DNA of 5,509 nt. It comes from Candidatus Poribacteria bacterium (lineage in GTDB: Bacteria; Poribacteria; WGA-4E; WGA-3G). A program made the translations under genes and the position numbers. The notes beneath the pieces were generated by a model. That model searched no databases, was not told the origin of the DNA, and was given only the letters and a program-made list of their open reading frames with translations. This document shows positions 1-5,503 of this stretch, in pieces (within the stretch, counting starts at the first letter, position 1; every line of letters starts with the position of its first letter). The stretch lies in NCBI GenBank assembly GCA_009835515.1, contig VXXH01000278.1, positions 1 through 5,509 of the forward strand, read 5' to 3'.

Positions 1-180
1 TAATTTTTGAAGAATTAATGACGTTTAAGTATCTAACAAATCAATAACAGGTGTATGACACACCGCATTTAGAGTCGTGCAATGCGTCGCCCGTCCAAAA
101 CCACAGCATAATTCATGAAGCATCACCTTCAGGGTAGGGCAATCTATTACATGTTCAACATAATTACCTACTTTACTGTA

Positions 181-209
181 ATTGTGGACTGCTACCAACT
201 TAATGTCAA
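181..209 (-). promoter_or_regulatory. Possible leftward sigma-70-like promoter
   Basis: Read on the minus strand, a perfect TTGACA (complement of 204-209) is followed after 17 bases by CACAAT (complement of 181-186, four of six matches to TATAAT). It would fire leftward, divergent from the VWA gene, across the cysteine-rich minus-strand frame at 25-222 and out of the window. The -10 match is poor and host promoter rules are unknown, so this is only a candidate. Confidence 0.2.
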
Positions 210-292
210 CAATTTTCCGCAAGACTCGTTAGGCATTATATACAGCAAGGTGGCGCGAATAGAGTTGAGATAGGTTCAGCAGCGGAGATAAA

Positions 293-298
293 AAGGAG
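293..298 (+). promoter_or_regulatory. Ribosome binding site of VWA gene
   Basis: AAGGAG lies 9 bases upstream of the ATG at 308. It supports that ATG as the start, and the protein from there begins with a basic n-region and a hydrophobic stretch as expected for an exported protein. Confidence 0.85.
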
Positions 299-307
299 TT
301 ATTCCTG

Positions 308-1909
308 ATGAAAACTGAATTTAAAACAGTATACCAATTAAGCGTTGTCCTTGCGATGTGCGGGCTGATGCTTCTTAGCTACACGGGCTGCGGCGGTTCT
401 GATAGTGCTGAGGAAGTGGAGAGTGCGTATGCTACAGGCGGGTATGCTTCGCAAGGCGGTACATCTTTCGGATTGACCCCTCCGGCCGGTACCGTCTTTA
501 AGGATTACGGCACGAATCAATTTATCGATACAAGAGATGATCACCTTTCGACATTTGGTATGGATGTCGATACCGCCTCCTATTCCATCACGCGAAACTA
601 TCTTCGGGATGGATACCTTCCGCCCCCGGAAGCCGTTCGAGTAGAGGAATTTGTTAATGCTTTTGATTACAATTACCGCCCCCCATGGGGTGAAGCCTTT
701 GCTGTGCACGTTGAGGGCGCGCCATCCCGATTTGGTGAGAGCGGACAACTCCGATTGCCTCAAGATCGCAGACGACGCAGAGTTCCCCAAGCTGACGAAC
801 AACTCCACTTGCTCCGAATCGGTATACAAGGGCGCGTGGTTCCCGACGAAAACCGAAAGGACGCGATGTTGACTTTCGTCATTGATGTCTCCGGTTCAAT
901 GGCCATTGAAAACCGGTTGGAATTGGTCAAAGATGCCCTAACGCTTTTGGTTGAAGAGCTCCGTCCGAGGGATAAGGTGGCTATTGTTGCTTACAGTAAC
1001 CGGGCGCGGATTGTCCTTCCGCATACCGGTATTGAGGGACGTGAGGGGATCCTGGCAGCAATTCATTCGCTTGTACCAGAGGAAGCAACCAATGTTGACG
1101 AAGGACTCCGCCTTGGGTACAGCCTCGCCTTGCGCAATCCAAAGCTTGACGGCATCAACCGTGTGATCCTCTGTTCCGATGGCGTTGCCAATGTTGACGC
1201 AACAGACCCTGATGTCATACTCAGAAAAGTTCGCGGGCATGTTGCGGAGGGGATTACCTTAACAACAATCGGGGTCGGCATCGAGAATTTCAACGATGTC
1301 CTTCTGGAACAACTCGCTGATAACGGCAACGGTAGTTACGCTTATGTAGATACCCTCACTGAAGCGAAACGTGTCTTTGTTGAAAACTTAACAGGTACCC
1401 TACAACTTATCGCTAAAGACGCAAAGGTCCAAGTTGACTTTAATCCGCAAGTTGTCAGTCGTTTTCGACTGCTCGGCTATGAAAACCGTCGGCTCGACCA
1501 TGCGGAATTTCGGGATGACAGCGCAGATGGCGGAGAAATCGGTGCAGGCCACAGCGTCACAGCACTTTATGAAATTAAACTCACTGAAGGTGCGAGAGGC
1601 CATTTGGCGACTGTCTCTATACGTTACGAGGATGCGGATACCCATCGTCCGTCCGAGATTAACGAGGAAATTTTCACAACACAGTTGAAGAGGACATTCC
1701 AAGCGGCATCCGCTGAATTTCAACTCGCAGCGATTGTAGCGGAATTCGCAGAAATTCTGCGCGAGAGTTTTTGGGCAAAAGATGGAAATTTGGCAGCCGT
1801 ATCACAAAGCCTTAGAGAGATCGTACCGCGTATCCACAATGAACAAGTCGATGAACTCAGACACTTGGTAAGCAGAGCCGCGCGCTTTAAGGCATCAGAC
1901 CTTGAATAA
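308..1909 (+). CDS. YfbK-like von Willebrand factor A domain protein, exported, probable lipoprotein
   Basis: A 533-residue protein with the three-part layout of the YfbK family. Residues 1-28 are a leader: basic MKTEFK, hydrophobic core 9-24, then Cys28 in YTGC. This is only a weak lipobox, because position -3 is Tyr rather than Leu/Val/Ile. Residues ~75-130 are the family's N-terminal domain (STFGMDVDTASYS, then LPPPEAVRVEEFVNAFDYNY). Residues ~186-365 are the VWA domain with a complete MIDAS metal site: D193-x-S195-x-S197 in DVSGS, T261 in ATNVDEGL and D291 in CSDG. Residues ~366-533 match the family's C-terminal domain (DUF3520), including RLLGYENR and EIGAGHSVTALYE. MIDAS-containing VWA domains bind ligands through a divalent metal; the partner and process for YfbK proteins are not established. 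An unusual insertion with five consecutive arginines (154-158) separates VEGAPSRFG from LLRIGI. The length is normal for the family and no frameshift is evident. It could be the first gene of an operon with the next two, 118 bases downstream. Confidence 0.95.
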   Translation: MKTEFKTVYQLSVVLAMCGLMLLSYTGCGGSDSAEEVESAYATGGYASQGGTSFGLTPPAGTVFKDYGTNQFIDTRDDHLSTFGMDVDTASYSITRNYLRDGYLPPPEAVRVEEFVNAFDYNYRPPWGEAFAVHVEGAPSRFGESGQLRLPQDRRRRRVPQADEQLHLLRIGIQGRVVPDENRKDAMLTFVIDVSGSMAIENRLELVKDALTLLVEELRPRDKVAIVAYSNRARIVLPHTGIEGREGILAAIHSLVPEEATNVDEGLRLGYSLALRNPKLDGINRVILCSDGVANVDATDPDVILRKVRGHVAEGITLTTIGVGIENFNDVLLEQLADNGNGSYAYVDTLTEAKRVFVENLTGTLQLIAKDAKVQVDFNPQVVSRFRLLGYENRRLDHAEFRDDSADGGEIGAGHSVTALYEIKLTEGARGHLATVSIRYEDADTHRPSEINEEIFTTQLKRTFQAASAEFQLAAIVAEFAEILRESFWAKDGNLAAVSQSLREIVPRIHNEQVDELRHLVSRAARFKASDLE

Positions 1910-2027
1910 ACCATAGGGCTTACCCGAATCGGTGAGGCACCAAACTTCGTTAATCGTGTATGGGTAGGCATCCGAATTTTGCGTAAGCCGTAAAAAAATA
2001 GGACACACGGCGGCAATAGGAGCAAAC
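1910..2027. other. Intergenic stretch with small nested inverted repeats
   Basis: GGCTTAC (1917-1923) is a perfect inverted repeat of GTAAGCC (1983-1989). Inside it lie TACCC (1921-1925) against GGGTA (1962-1966), a CCGA-A-TCGG palindrome (1924-1932) and a small GGTG-AGG-CACC hairpin (1931-1941). CCGAAT also recurs directly at 1924-1929 and 1972-1977. An A-run follows the outer right arm. There is no U-tract, so it is not a typical rho-independent terminator. It may be a decayed intergenic repeat or an RNA processing site, and the structure could be chance. Confidence 0.35.
2018..2022 (+). promoter_or_regulatory. Ribosome binding site of the repeat/SH3-like gene
   Basis: AGGAG ends 5 bases before the ATG at 2028, which supports this start. 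The protein then opens directly with a short basic n-region and a transmembrane stretch. Confidence 0.8.
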
Positions 2028-3131
2028 ATGAAAGCACTTCTGAAAAGCCTGACATTTATCATTATCTTTGTCGTTTTCGTCGGTTTCGGCTTTGGCGTTT
2101 ATGTTTTTCAAGCACCACCCGTTCAGCAGACGAAGGTTCCGAAATTTCAGATTCACACGCGTACAGCTGTGCGCGGCAGACCGGTAGTCACTTCAAAACC
2201 GCTTGCCTACACGCAAGATGTATATCGCTTCAATTTGGACCGGCAATATATCAGCAACCTGAGCAGTGGTAAGCTGGAACGTGAACTTCTGTTTAGCGCG
2301 GCATTGACGCATCGTGCGAGACTGAAAGGCGCAGCTCTGGACAAGGCGTTGAGAACAGAGATCGATTGGCAAAAGATGTTCGCGAATATGACAGAAAATA
2401 TCCGCTTTGGTCCGAGTACGCCCCGCCTTGAAGTTTTGATAAGCGGTGAGGAGTGGCTGCTCAGGAATGCGCCGGGTGCCGGGTATATAGTCACCAGAAC
2501 AGATAACCAGATTGATGTCTATCTCCCTGACCTAAAGAACGCGTTTGACACAAACAAACTGGAACTCTCAACGGATCTGGAAGTTTCTACCGAACAGACA
2601 AACAAACAGTGGTTCATTAAAGATAAGAAACACGGGCAGACTTACCGGATCACGAACGGTAAGGAAAACCTCATTGTCTACCAACAGTCCAAGTATGAAA
2701 TTTTGACGTTGCTGTTTGAGGTTAGTTCAGCAGCGCAGGCTTCCCTCACCGAAGGCAAATTGTCTCAAGAACTGATCCAAGGGTTCAAGGCAGCGAAAAT
2801 ACCGTTGGCAGGACAGGCAGAAGTATCAACAATTGAAGAGGGTGTTAGTTGGCAGGTAGCCGATCTTTCGCTCATATATAACGTCCGAAACGAGGACGAT
2901 CGATTAAAGATCTATCTTGACCTTGAAAGTAGATGGCTCCATATTAGGGCTGACGACAGCGTAAAAGGTTGGGTACAACGTGACCGCGGGACTATTTTTG
3001 AACCACCGCCACCAATACCGAGTTCACGCCAGTTAGCGAAAAAACGGTTGCTCGTACTTATTGAGACCGTAAAAGAGAAAGTAGGGATTTCCAATGAAGA
3101 AAATCAAACCGAAGATACTGCGTCCCGGTAG
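2028..3131 (+). CDS. Membrane-anchored protein with three internal repeats and an SH3-like C-terminal segment
   Basis: A 367-residue protein; I do not recognise a named family for its full length. Residues 5-27 form one strongly hydrophobic segment after a short basic start, with no clear signal-peptidase cleavage site, so it is probably anchored in the inner membrane with the rest in the periplasm. Three copies of a unit follow, ending near residues 165, 218 and 296. Each has a Phe, an Glu-Val pair, a Trp, a Tyr about ten residues later and a closing hydrophobic-x-hydrophobic-Tyr. Residues ~297-325 resemble the core of a bacterial SH3 domain (W303-L-H-I-R, then D-D-S-V-K-G-W315-V), a fold often used for binding cell wall or peptides. 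A proline run (326-329) and a basic helix-like tail close the protein. The gene overlaps the S66 peptidase gene by 38 nt, which implies coupled translation. A role in envelope or peptidoglycan biology is inferred from this pairing and is not shown by the sequence. Confidence 0.88.
   Translation: MKALLKSLTFIIIFVVFVGFGFGVYVFQAPPVQQTKVPKFQIHTRTAVRGRPVVTSKPLAYTQDVYRFNLDRQYISNLSSGKLERELLFSAALTHRARLKGAALDKALRTEIDWQKMFANMTENIRFGPSTPRLEVLISGEEWLLRNAPGAGYIVTRTDNQIDVYLPDLKNAFDTNKLELSTDLEVSTEQTNKQWFIKDKKHGQTYRITNGKENLIVYQQSKYEILTLLFEVSSAAQASLTEGKLSQELIQGFKAAKIPLAGQAEVSTIEEGVSWQVADLSLIYNVRNEDDRLKIYLDLESRWLHIRADDSVKGWVQRDRGTIFEPPPPIPSSRQLAKKRLLVLIETVKEKVGISNEENQTEDTASR
2367..2915 (+). repeat. Three-fold internal protein repeat
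   Basis: Unit 1 covers residues ~114-166, unit 2 ~167-218 and unit 3 ~249-296. Aligned anchors are F118/F173/F253, E135-V136/E185-V186/E265-V266, W143/W195/W275, Y153/Y206/Y284 and the closing Y165/Y218/Y296. The last interval, Tyr to Tyr, is exactly 12 residues in all three; Trp to Tyr is 10, 11 and 9; Phe to Glu is 12 in units 2 and 3 and 17 in unit 1. The alternating hydrophobic pattern suggests a small beta-rich module. The copies are diverged in DNA, so this is an old protein-level duplication and not a recent DNA repeat. Confidence 0.7.
3083..3087 (+). promoter_or_regulatory. Weak ribosome binding site inside the upstream gene
   Basis: AGGGA lies 6 bases upstream of the ATG at 3094 and inside the coding region of the preceding gene. 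It is weaker than the sites of the two upstream genes. With the 38-nt overlap this suggests that ribosomes finishing the upstream gene help start the peptidase. Confidence 0.5.
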
Positions 3132-4146
3132 CCGTATCGCAGCAATCTCGCTTTCTTGGGGCGGTCCGGGGACTGTCCAGTACCGTTACGAGATAGGTAA
3201 ACAGCAATTTGAAGAAGAATTCGATGTAACGGTTGTTGAGACAGCACACGCCTTGCGCGATGCGGATTGGCTTGCCAAAAACCCAGAAGCGCGTGCCGAC
3301 GATTTGATGGCAGCTTTTGCCGACGAGACAATCGACGGAATTATCTCAACGATCGGTGGTGAAGACTCTATCCGCACGCTGCCGCACCTCGACTTGGACC
3401 TGATTCGGAAGAACCCCAAAGTCTTTATGGGTTTTTCGGACACCACTATTTCCCACGCTGCCTGTTTTAAAGCGGGTATCGTTTCATTTTACGGACCCTC
3501 GTTTATGGCAGGATTCGCCGAAAACGGCGGAATGTTTCCGTATATGGTGGATTCCGTTCGACGCGCCCTCTTTTCCGCCGAACCGATTGGCGTTATTGAA
3601 CCAAATCGAACAGAATGGACGGTTGAATATCTGCCGTGGGAGACCCCTGAAAACCAATCCATTCGCCGGAAACTGAACCCGTGCGAGGGTTGGAGATTTC
3701 ATCAGACAGATGGGAGCGTTGAAGGTCAACTTTTTGGCGGCTGCGTTGATGTTTTGGACTGGCTTCGCGGCACTGACTATTTCTCCGCTGCTGGGGACCT
3801 TCAAGGTGCTGTGCTCTTCTTGGAAACCTCTGAAGAGGGGCTTCCGCCCTCATTTTTAACACGGTTTGTGAGATGCCTTGCAGCAATGGATATTCTTGAA
3901 GGACTCAACGGCATCCTGCTCGGACGCCCCGGCGGTGGTGTTGATCCCGATACGTTTGCCGAATACGACGATGCGCTCTGTAAAACAATCCGCGAGGAAT
4001 ATGGATTAAACGACATGCCCATTGTCACGAATATGGACTTCGGGCACACCGATCCGATGTTCGTCATTCCAATAGGCATGACGGTTCGCATTGATTCTGC
4101 CAAGCAAGAGATCGCTATTGACGAAGCAGCGGTAATAGATGTGTAA
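3094..4146 (+). CDS. S66-family peptidase (LD-carboxypeptidase / MccF-like)
   Basis: A 350-residue serine peptidase of family S66. The family's known members are cytoplasmic LD-carboxypeptidases that remove the terminal D-alanine from muropeptides during wall recycling, and MccF, which cleaves microcin C and related aminoacyl-nucleotides. The nucleophile is Ser115 in MGFSDTT, the Glu is E244 in LFLETSEE and the His is H318 in DFGHTDPM, the usual Ser-Glu-His order and spacing. Other family marks are RPGSRIAAISLSWGG at 10-24, STIGGEDSIR at 85-94, GPSFMAGF at 134-141, GGCVDVLDWLRGT at 215-227 and GILLGRPGGG near 273-282. No signal peptide is seen, so it should act in the cytoplasm. The start at 3094 places RPG where the family expects it, so the long overlap with the upstream gene is real. 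The protein is full length despite a transposable element beginning right behind its stop. Sequence alone does not separate the wall-recycling role from the MccF-like detoxifying role; the long form with SWGG and ETSEE looks closer to the MccF-like branch. Confidence 0.96.
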   Translation: MKKIKPKILRPGSRIAAISLSWGGPGTVQYRYEIGKQQFEEEFDVTVVETAHALRDADWLAKNPEARADDLMAAFADETIDGIISTIGGEDSIRTLPHLDLDLIRKNPKVFMGFSDTTISHAACFKAGIVSFYGPSFMAGFAENGGMFPYMVDSVRRALFSAEPIGVIEPNRTEWTVEYLPWETPENQSIRRKLNPCEGWRFHQTDGSVEGQLFGGCVDVLDWLRGTDYFSAAGDLQGAVLFLETSEEGLPPSFLTRFVRCLAAMDILEGLNGILLGRPGGGVDPDTFAEYDDALCKTIREEYGLNDMPIVTNMDFGHTDPMFVIPIGMTVRIDSAKQEIAIDEAAVIDV

Positions 4147-4151
4147 TGATA

Positions 4152-4290
4152 GCACCCACACGCTAAAGCGTGGGGCTTCGGTTTCATAGACAGTGCGGTT
4201 TTCTCAAAGAGTTCACCGTCTTAATCCGTCTCCACCAGCGGGCGTTTCCCTCGTGTTCTCAAAGTGATTCAATGAACACAAGGCATATCG
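4152..4290 (-). ncRNA. Putative omega-RNA (reRNA) at the right end of the TnpB element
   Basis: The 139 bases downstream of the tnpB stop do not code but are rich in structure, as expected for the guide RNA that TnpB nucleases use. Read on the minus strand, GTGTTC and GAACAC (complements of 4274-4279 and 4253-4258) form a 6-bp stem. A GGGAAACGCCC stretch follows and then CTGGTGGAGACGG, the kind of 'aacgcc...gtggaga' core I recall from such RNAs. The RNA ends with a strong hairpin (complement of 4155-4175): an 8-bp stem with one bulge and a UUUA loop. In characterised TnpB systems the RNA begins within or just after the tnpB 3' end, and its guide is the flanking DNA just beyond the right end. 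Here that flank is the antisense of the peptidase gene's last codons. The precise ends are unknown. Confidence 0.6.
4155..4175. repeat. Terminal hairpin of the element's right end
   Basis: CACGC (4159-4163) pairs with GCGTG (4168-4172) around a TAAA loop. After one unpaired base (A4158), CCC (4155-4157) pairs with GGG (4173-4175). Hairpins of this type, CCCCACGC-TTTA-GCGTGGGG when read on the element's strand, are common at the right ends of IS1341-type elements, where TnpA recognises the tip and where the omega-RNA scaffold ends. It begins 9 bases after the peptidase stop codon, so it may also slow transcription coming from that operon. No U-run follows on either strand. Confidence 0.7.
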
Positions 4291-5409
4291 TCAAGGGACG
4301 GCTATCCCTGCCCGCAATATGTTTCGCGCAGCGTTAATGTCTCGGTCGTGGTGTGAGCCACATTCAGGACATGTCCACTGCCTATCCTTCAATGTTAGGG
4401 TTTCATTATGAAAACCACAGTCGCTACAAGGTTTGGTTGTAGCCGTCCATTGATCAATCTCTTTCAAAAGACGCTTATGTTTACTACACTTATATCGCAA
4501 TATCTCAACAAACTGGTAGAAGGCAAGGTCGGAGACTTTACGTCCCCACAAGCATTTCATGCCATCAAGGTTCAGTGTTTCAATGACAATCGTATCAAAC
4601 TTTTTACACAGTTGACTCGCGAGTTGCCAATGAAAGTCTTTGCGTTGGTTGCTGATTTTCCGATAGAGACGTGCGATTTGTCTCACACACCACCACCAAC
4701 CGTGAGAACCTTTGACTTTACGACTCAGTGCTTTGTTGAGAGACTGAAGTTTGTTCAAGGATTGTTTCAAGGGTTGTGGGTGTTGTATCTTTTCACCCGT
4801 GCTCAGTGTCAAATATGCGTCTTTCATGCCAAAGTCTGCCCCAACGCTTTTACTTGTTGTCGGCAGAGGTCTAAAATCTGTGTAGTCCGTTGTTATGCAA
4901 ACCCAATAGCGTCCGCAACTATCACGCTTAATAGTGATAGTGCTAATCGTTCCGTGCCATTGATGATGTTTATGAAAAGTATAAGGTATCCTATCAAACT
5001 GCCACTTACGCGTCTTTGGATTCCATTTACGAAAAGTCAATGTGATACGATTGTTAAACAAAGACCAGCCAGCAGAACCCGGATATGTAATAGACTTAAA
5101 CTTGTGTCTCGGCTTAATATGGGGTCTGCCACCAAGTTTCTTGAAAAAACGGTCATATGCGTTATCAATACGTATAAGTTCTTGTTGCACTGCTTGACTC
5201 GGCAACATCTTCCAATGCGGATGCGTTGTTTTCTTGAGTGCCTTAAAGTGGTTATCCATAGCATTGTAGTTCGCATAAGGCAGCCCGTCTTTATACCGTT
5301 GACGTTGCCATTTATGGAAGTAAAAATGGACTTGCCACATATCGTCAAGCAAGTTGCCAATACGGATCGTATTAGACTGATCATAAAGCGGATATTTATA
5401 GGTTTTCAT
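4291..5409 (-). CDS. tnpB: TnpB, RNA-guided endonuclease of IS200/IS605-superfamily element
   Basis: A 372-residue, apparently intact TnpB. Known TnpB proteins are RNA-guided DNA nucleases, ancestors of Cas12, that use the element's own omega-RNA to cut sites bearing a short TAM and so help retain the element. The RuvC nuclease residues are all visible: D192 in VGADFGMKD, E277 in VIETLNLDGM and D357 in DRDINAARNI. The zinc ribbon between the second and third RuvC motifs is complete, with C328-x-x-C331 (CSDCG) and C347-x-x-C350 (CPECG). Residues 1-185 form the N-terminal wedge and recognition part, opening with the typical KTYKYPLY, followed by the start of RuvC. The length is normal. The ATG at 5409 has no good ribosome binding site at the usual distance, and the nearest G-rich stretch lies ~25 bases upstream. 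No tnpA is present. The neighbouring host genes read toward it, and the convergent arrangement leaves the peptidase gene intact. Confidence 0.97.
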   Translation of the reverse strand: MKTYKYPLYDQSNTIRIGNLLDDMWQVHFYFHKWQRQRYKDGLPYANYNAMDNHFKALKKTTHPHWKMLPSQAVQQELIRIDNAYDRFFKKLGGRPHIKPRHKFKSITYPGSAGWSLFNNRITLTFRKWNPKTRKWQFDRIPYTFHKHHQWHGTISTITIKRDSCGRYWVCITTDYTDFRPLPTTSKSVGADFGMKDAYLTLSTGEKIQHPQPLKQSLNKLQSLNKALSRKVKGSHGWWWCVRQIARLYRKISNQRKDFHWQLASQLCKKFDTIVIETLNLDGMKCLWGRKVSDLAFYQFVEILRYKCSKHKRLLKEIDQWTATTKPCSDCGFHNETLTLKDRQWTCPECGSHHDRDINAARNILRAGIAVP

Positions 5410-5418
5410 GGTATATCA

Positions 5419-5503
5419 AGTATCAAGTTTTTAACCCCTAATCAGTGGGTAGGCAGGCACATTACCAAGTGGTAACGCTGATTATACCTGCCAACTTGAT
5501 ACT
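5419..5503. repeat. Left-end inverted-repeat block of the element
   Basis: The outer arms are AGTATCAAGT (5419-5428) and its exact reverse complement ACTTGATACT (5494-5503). Inside them TAATCAG (5439-5445) pairs with CTGATTA (5478-5484), and GGCAGG (5452-5457) pairs with CCTGCC (5487-5492). These two pairings cross each other. Both enclose a compact palindrome, TTACCA-AG-TGGTAA (5462-5475). IS200/IS605 left ends carry a short hairpin bound by TnpA; the central palindrome is the best candidate. A tandem TATCAAG duplication (5414-5420, 5421-5427) sits next to the tnpB start. Confidence 0.7.
5481..5486 (-). promoter_or_regulatory. Possible -10 element for tnpB
   Basis: On the minus strand this reads TATAAT, a perfect -10 hexamer, about 70 bases upstream of the tnpB start and inside the left-end repeat block. 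The -35 position falls at the window edge (AATTAT), which is not a match, so promoter use is uncertain. If it is used, the tnpB leader would carry the TTACCA palindrome. Confidence 0.3.

Larger units (their letters stand above)
1..307. other. Gene-poor left flank, no supported gene
   Basis: No recognisable protein is encoded here. On the plus strand the frame beginning at position 3 is open from the window edge to a TAA at 45-47 (14 codons), so it could be the tail of an upstream gene cut by the window, but it is too short to judge. On the minus strand a 65-codon frame (25-222) contains five cysteines, among them a CCGFG stretch. It has no clear ribosome binding site and matches no family I recognise, so I do not call it a gene. 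The last ~15 bases hold the ribosome binding site of the VWA gene. No tRNA, repeat array or transposon end was seen. Confidence 0.6.
4147..5503 (-). mobile_element. IS200/IS605-superfamily element, IS1341-type (tnpB only)
   Basis: The element has a complete tnpB, a structured non-coding right end at its low-coordinate side and a left end of hairpins at its high-coordinate side, and it lacks the Y1 transposase tnpA. This is the arrangement of IS1341-type elements, which would need a TnpA supplied in trans to move. The outer limits are approximate. The right end lies between the peptidase stop codon (4146) and the terminal hairpin at 4155-4175. The left end lies within the inverted-repeat block at 5419-5503. 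TGATA occurs on the plus strand at both tips (4147-4151 and 5498-5502) and may mark the cleavage sites. Confidence 0.8.

Noticed and set aside
25..222. A 65-codon minus-strand open frame as a gene
   Set aside because: It has no clear ribosome binding site and no family resemblance; kept only as an observation.
30..234. Integron attC-like ends: GTTAGGC at 228-234 with GTTCAAC (153-159) or ATCTAAC (30-38... region) upstream
   Set aside because: The arms next to these heptamers are not complementary, the longer pairing exceeds normal attC size, and no integrase or cassette array is visible.
338..829. A 163-codon minus-strand open frame
   Set aside because: It is antisense to the well-supported VWA gene and has no recognisable motifs.
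4080..4146. Possible truncation of the peptidase gene by the transposable element
   Set aside because: The catalytic His region and the usual C-terminal strands are present and the stop codon precedes the element's hairpin, so the protein looks complete.
4155..4180. Right-end hairpin as a rho-independent terminator of the peptidase operon
   Set aside because: The stem is good but no U-run follows it on the plus strand. Its form fits an IS1341-type right end better.
4408..5475. A 355-codon plus-strand open frame opposite tnpB
   Set aside because: It lies antisense to a TnpB gene with all catalytic and zinc residues intact. Its translation shows no family motifs and it runs into the element's left-end repeats, so it is a shadow frame.
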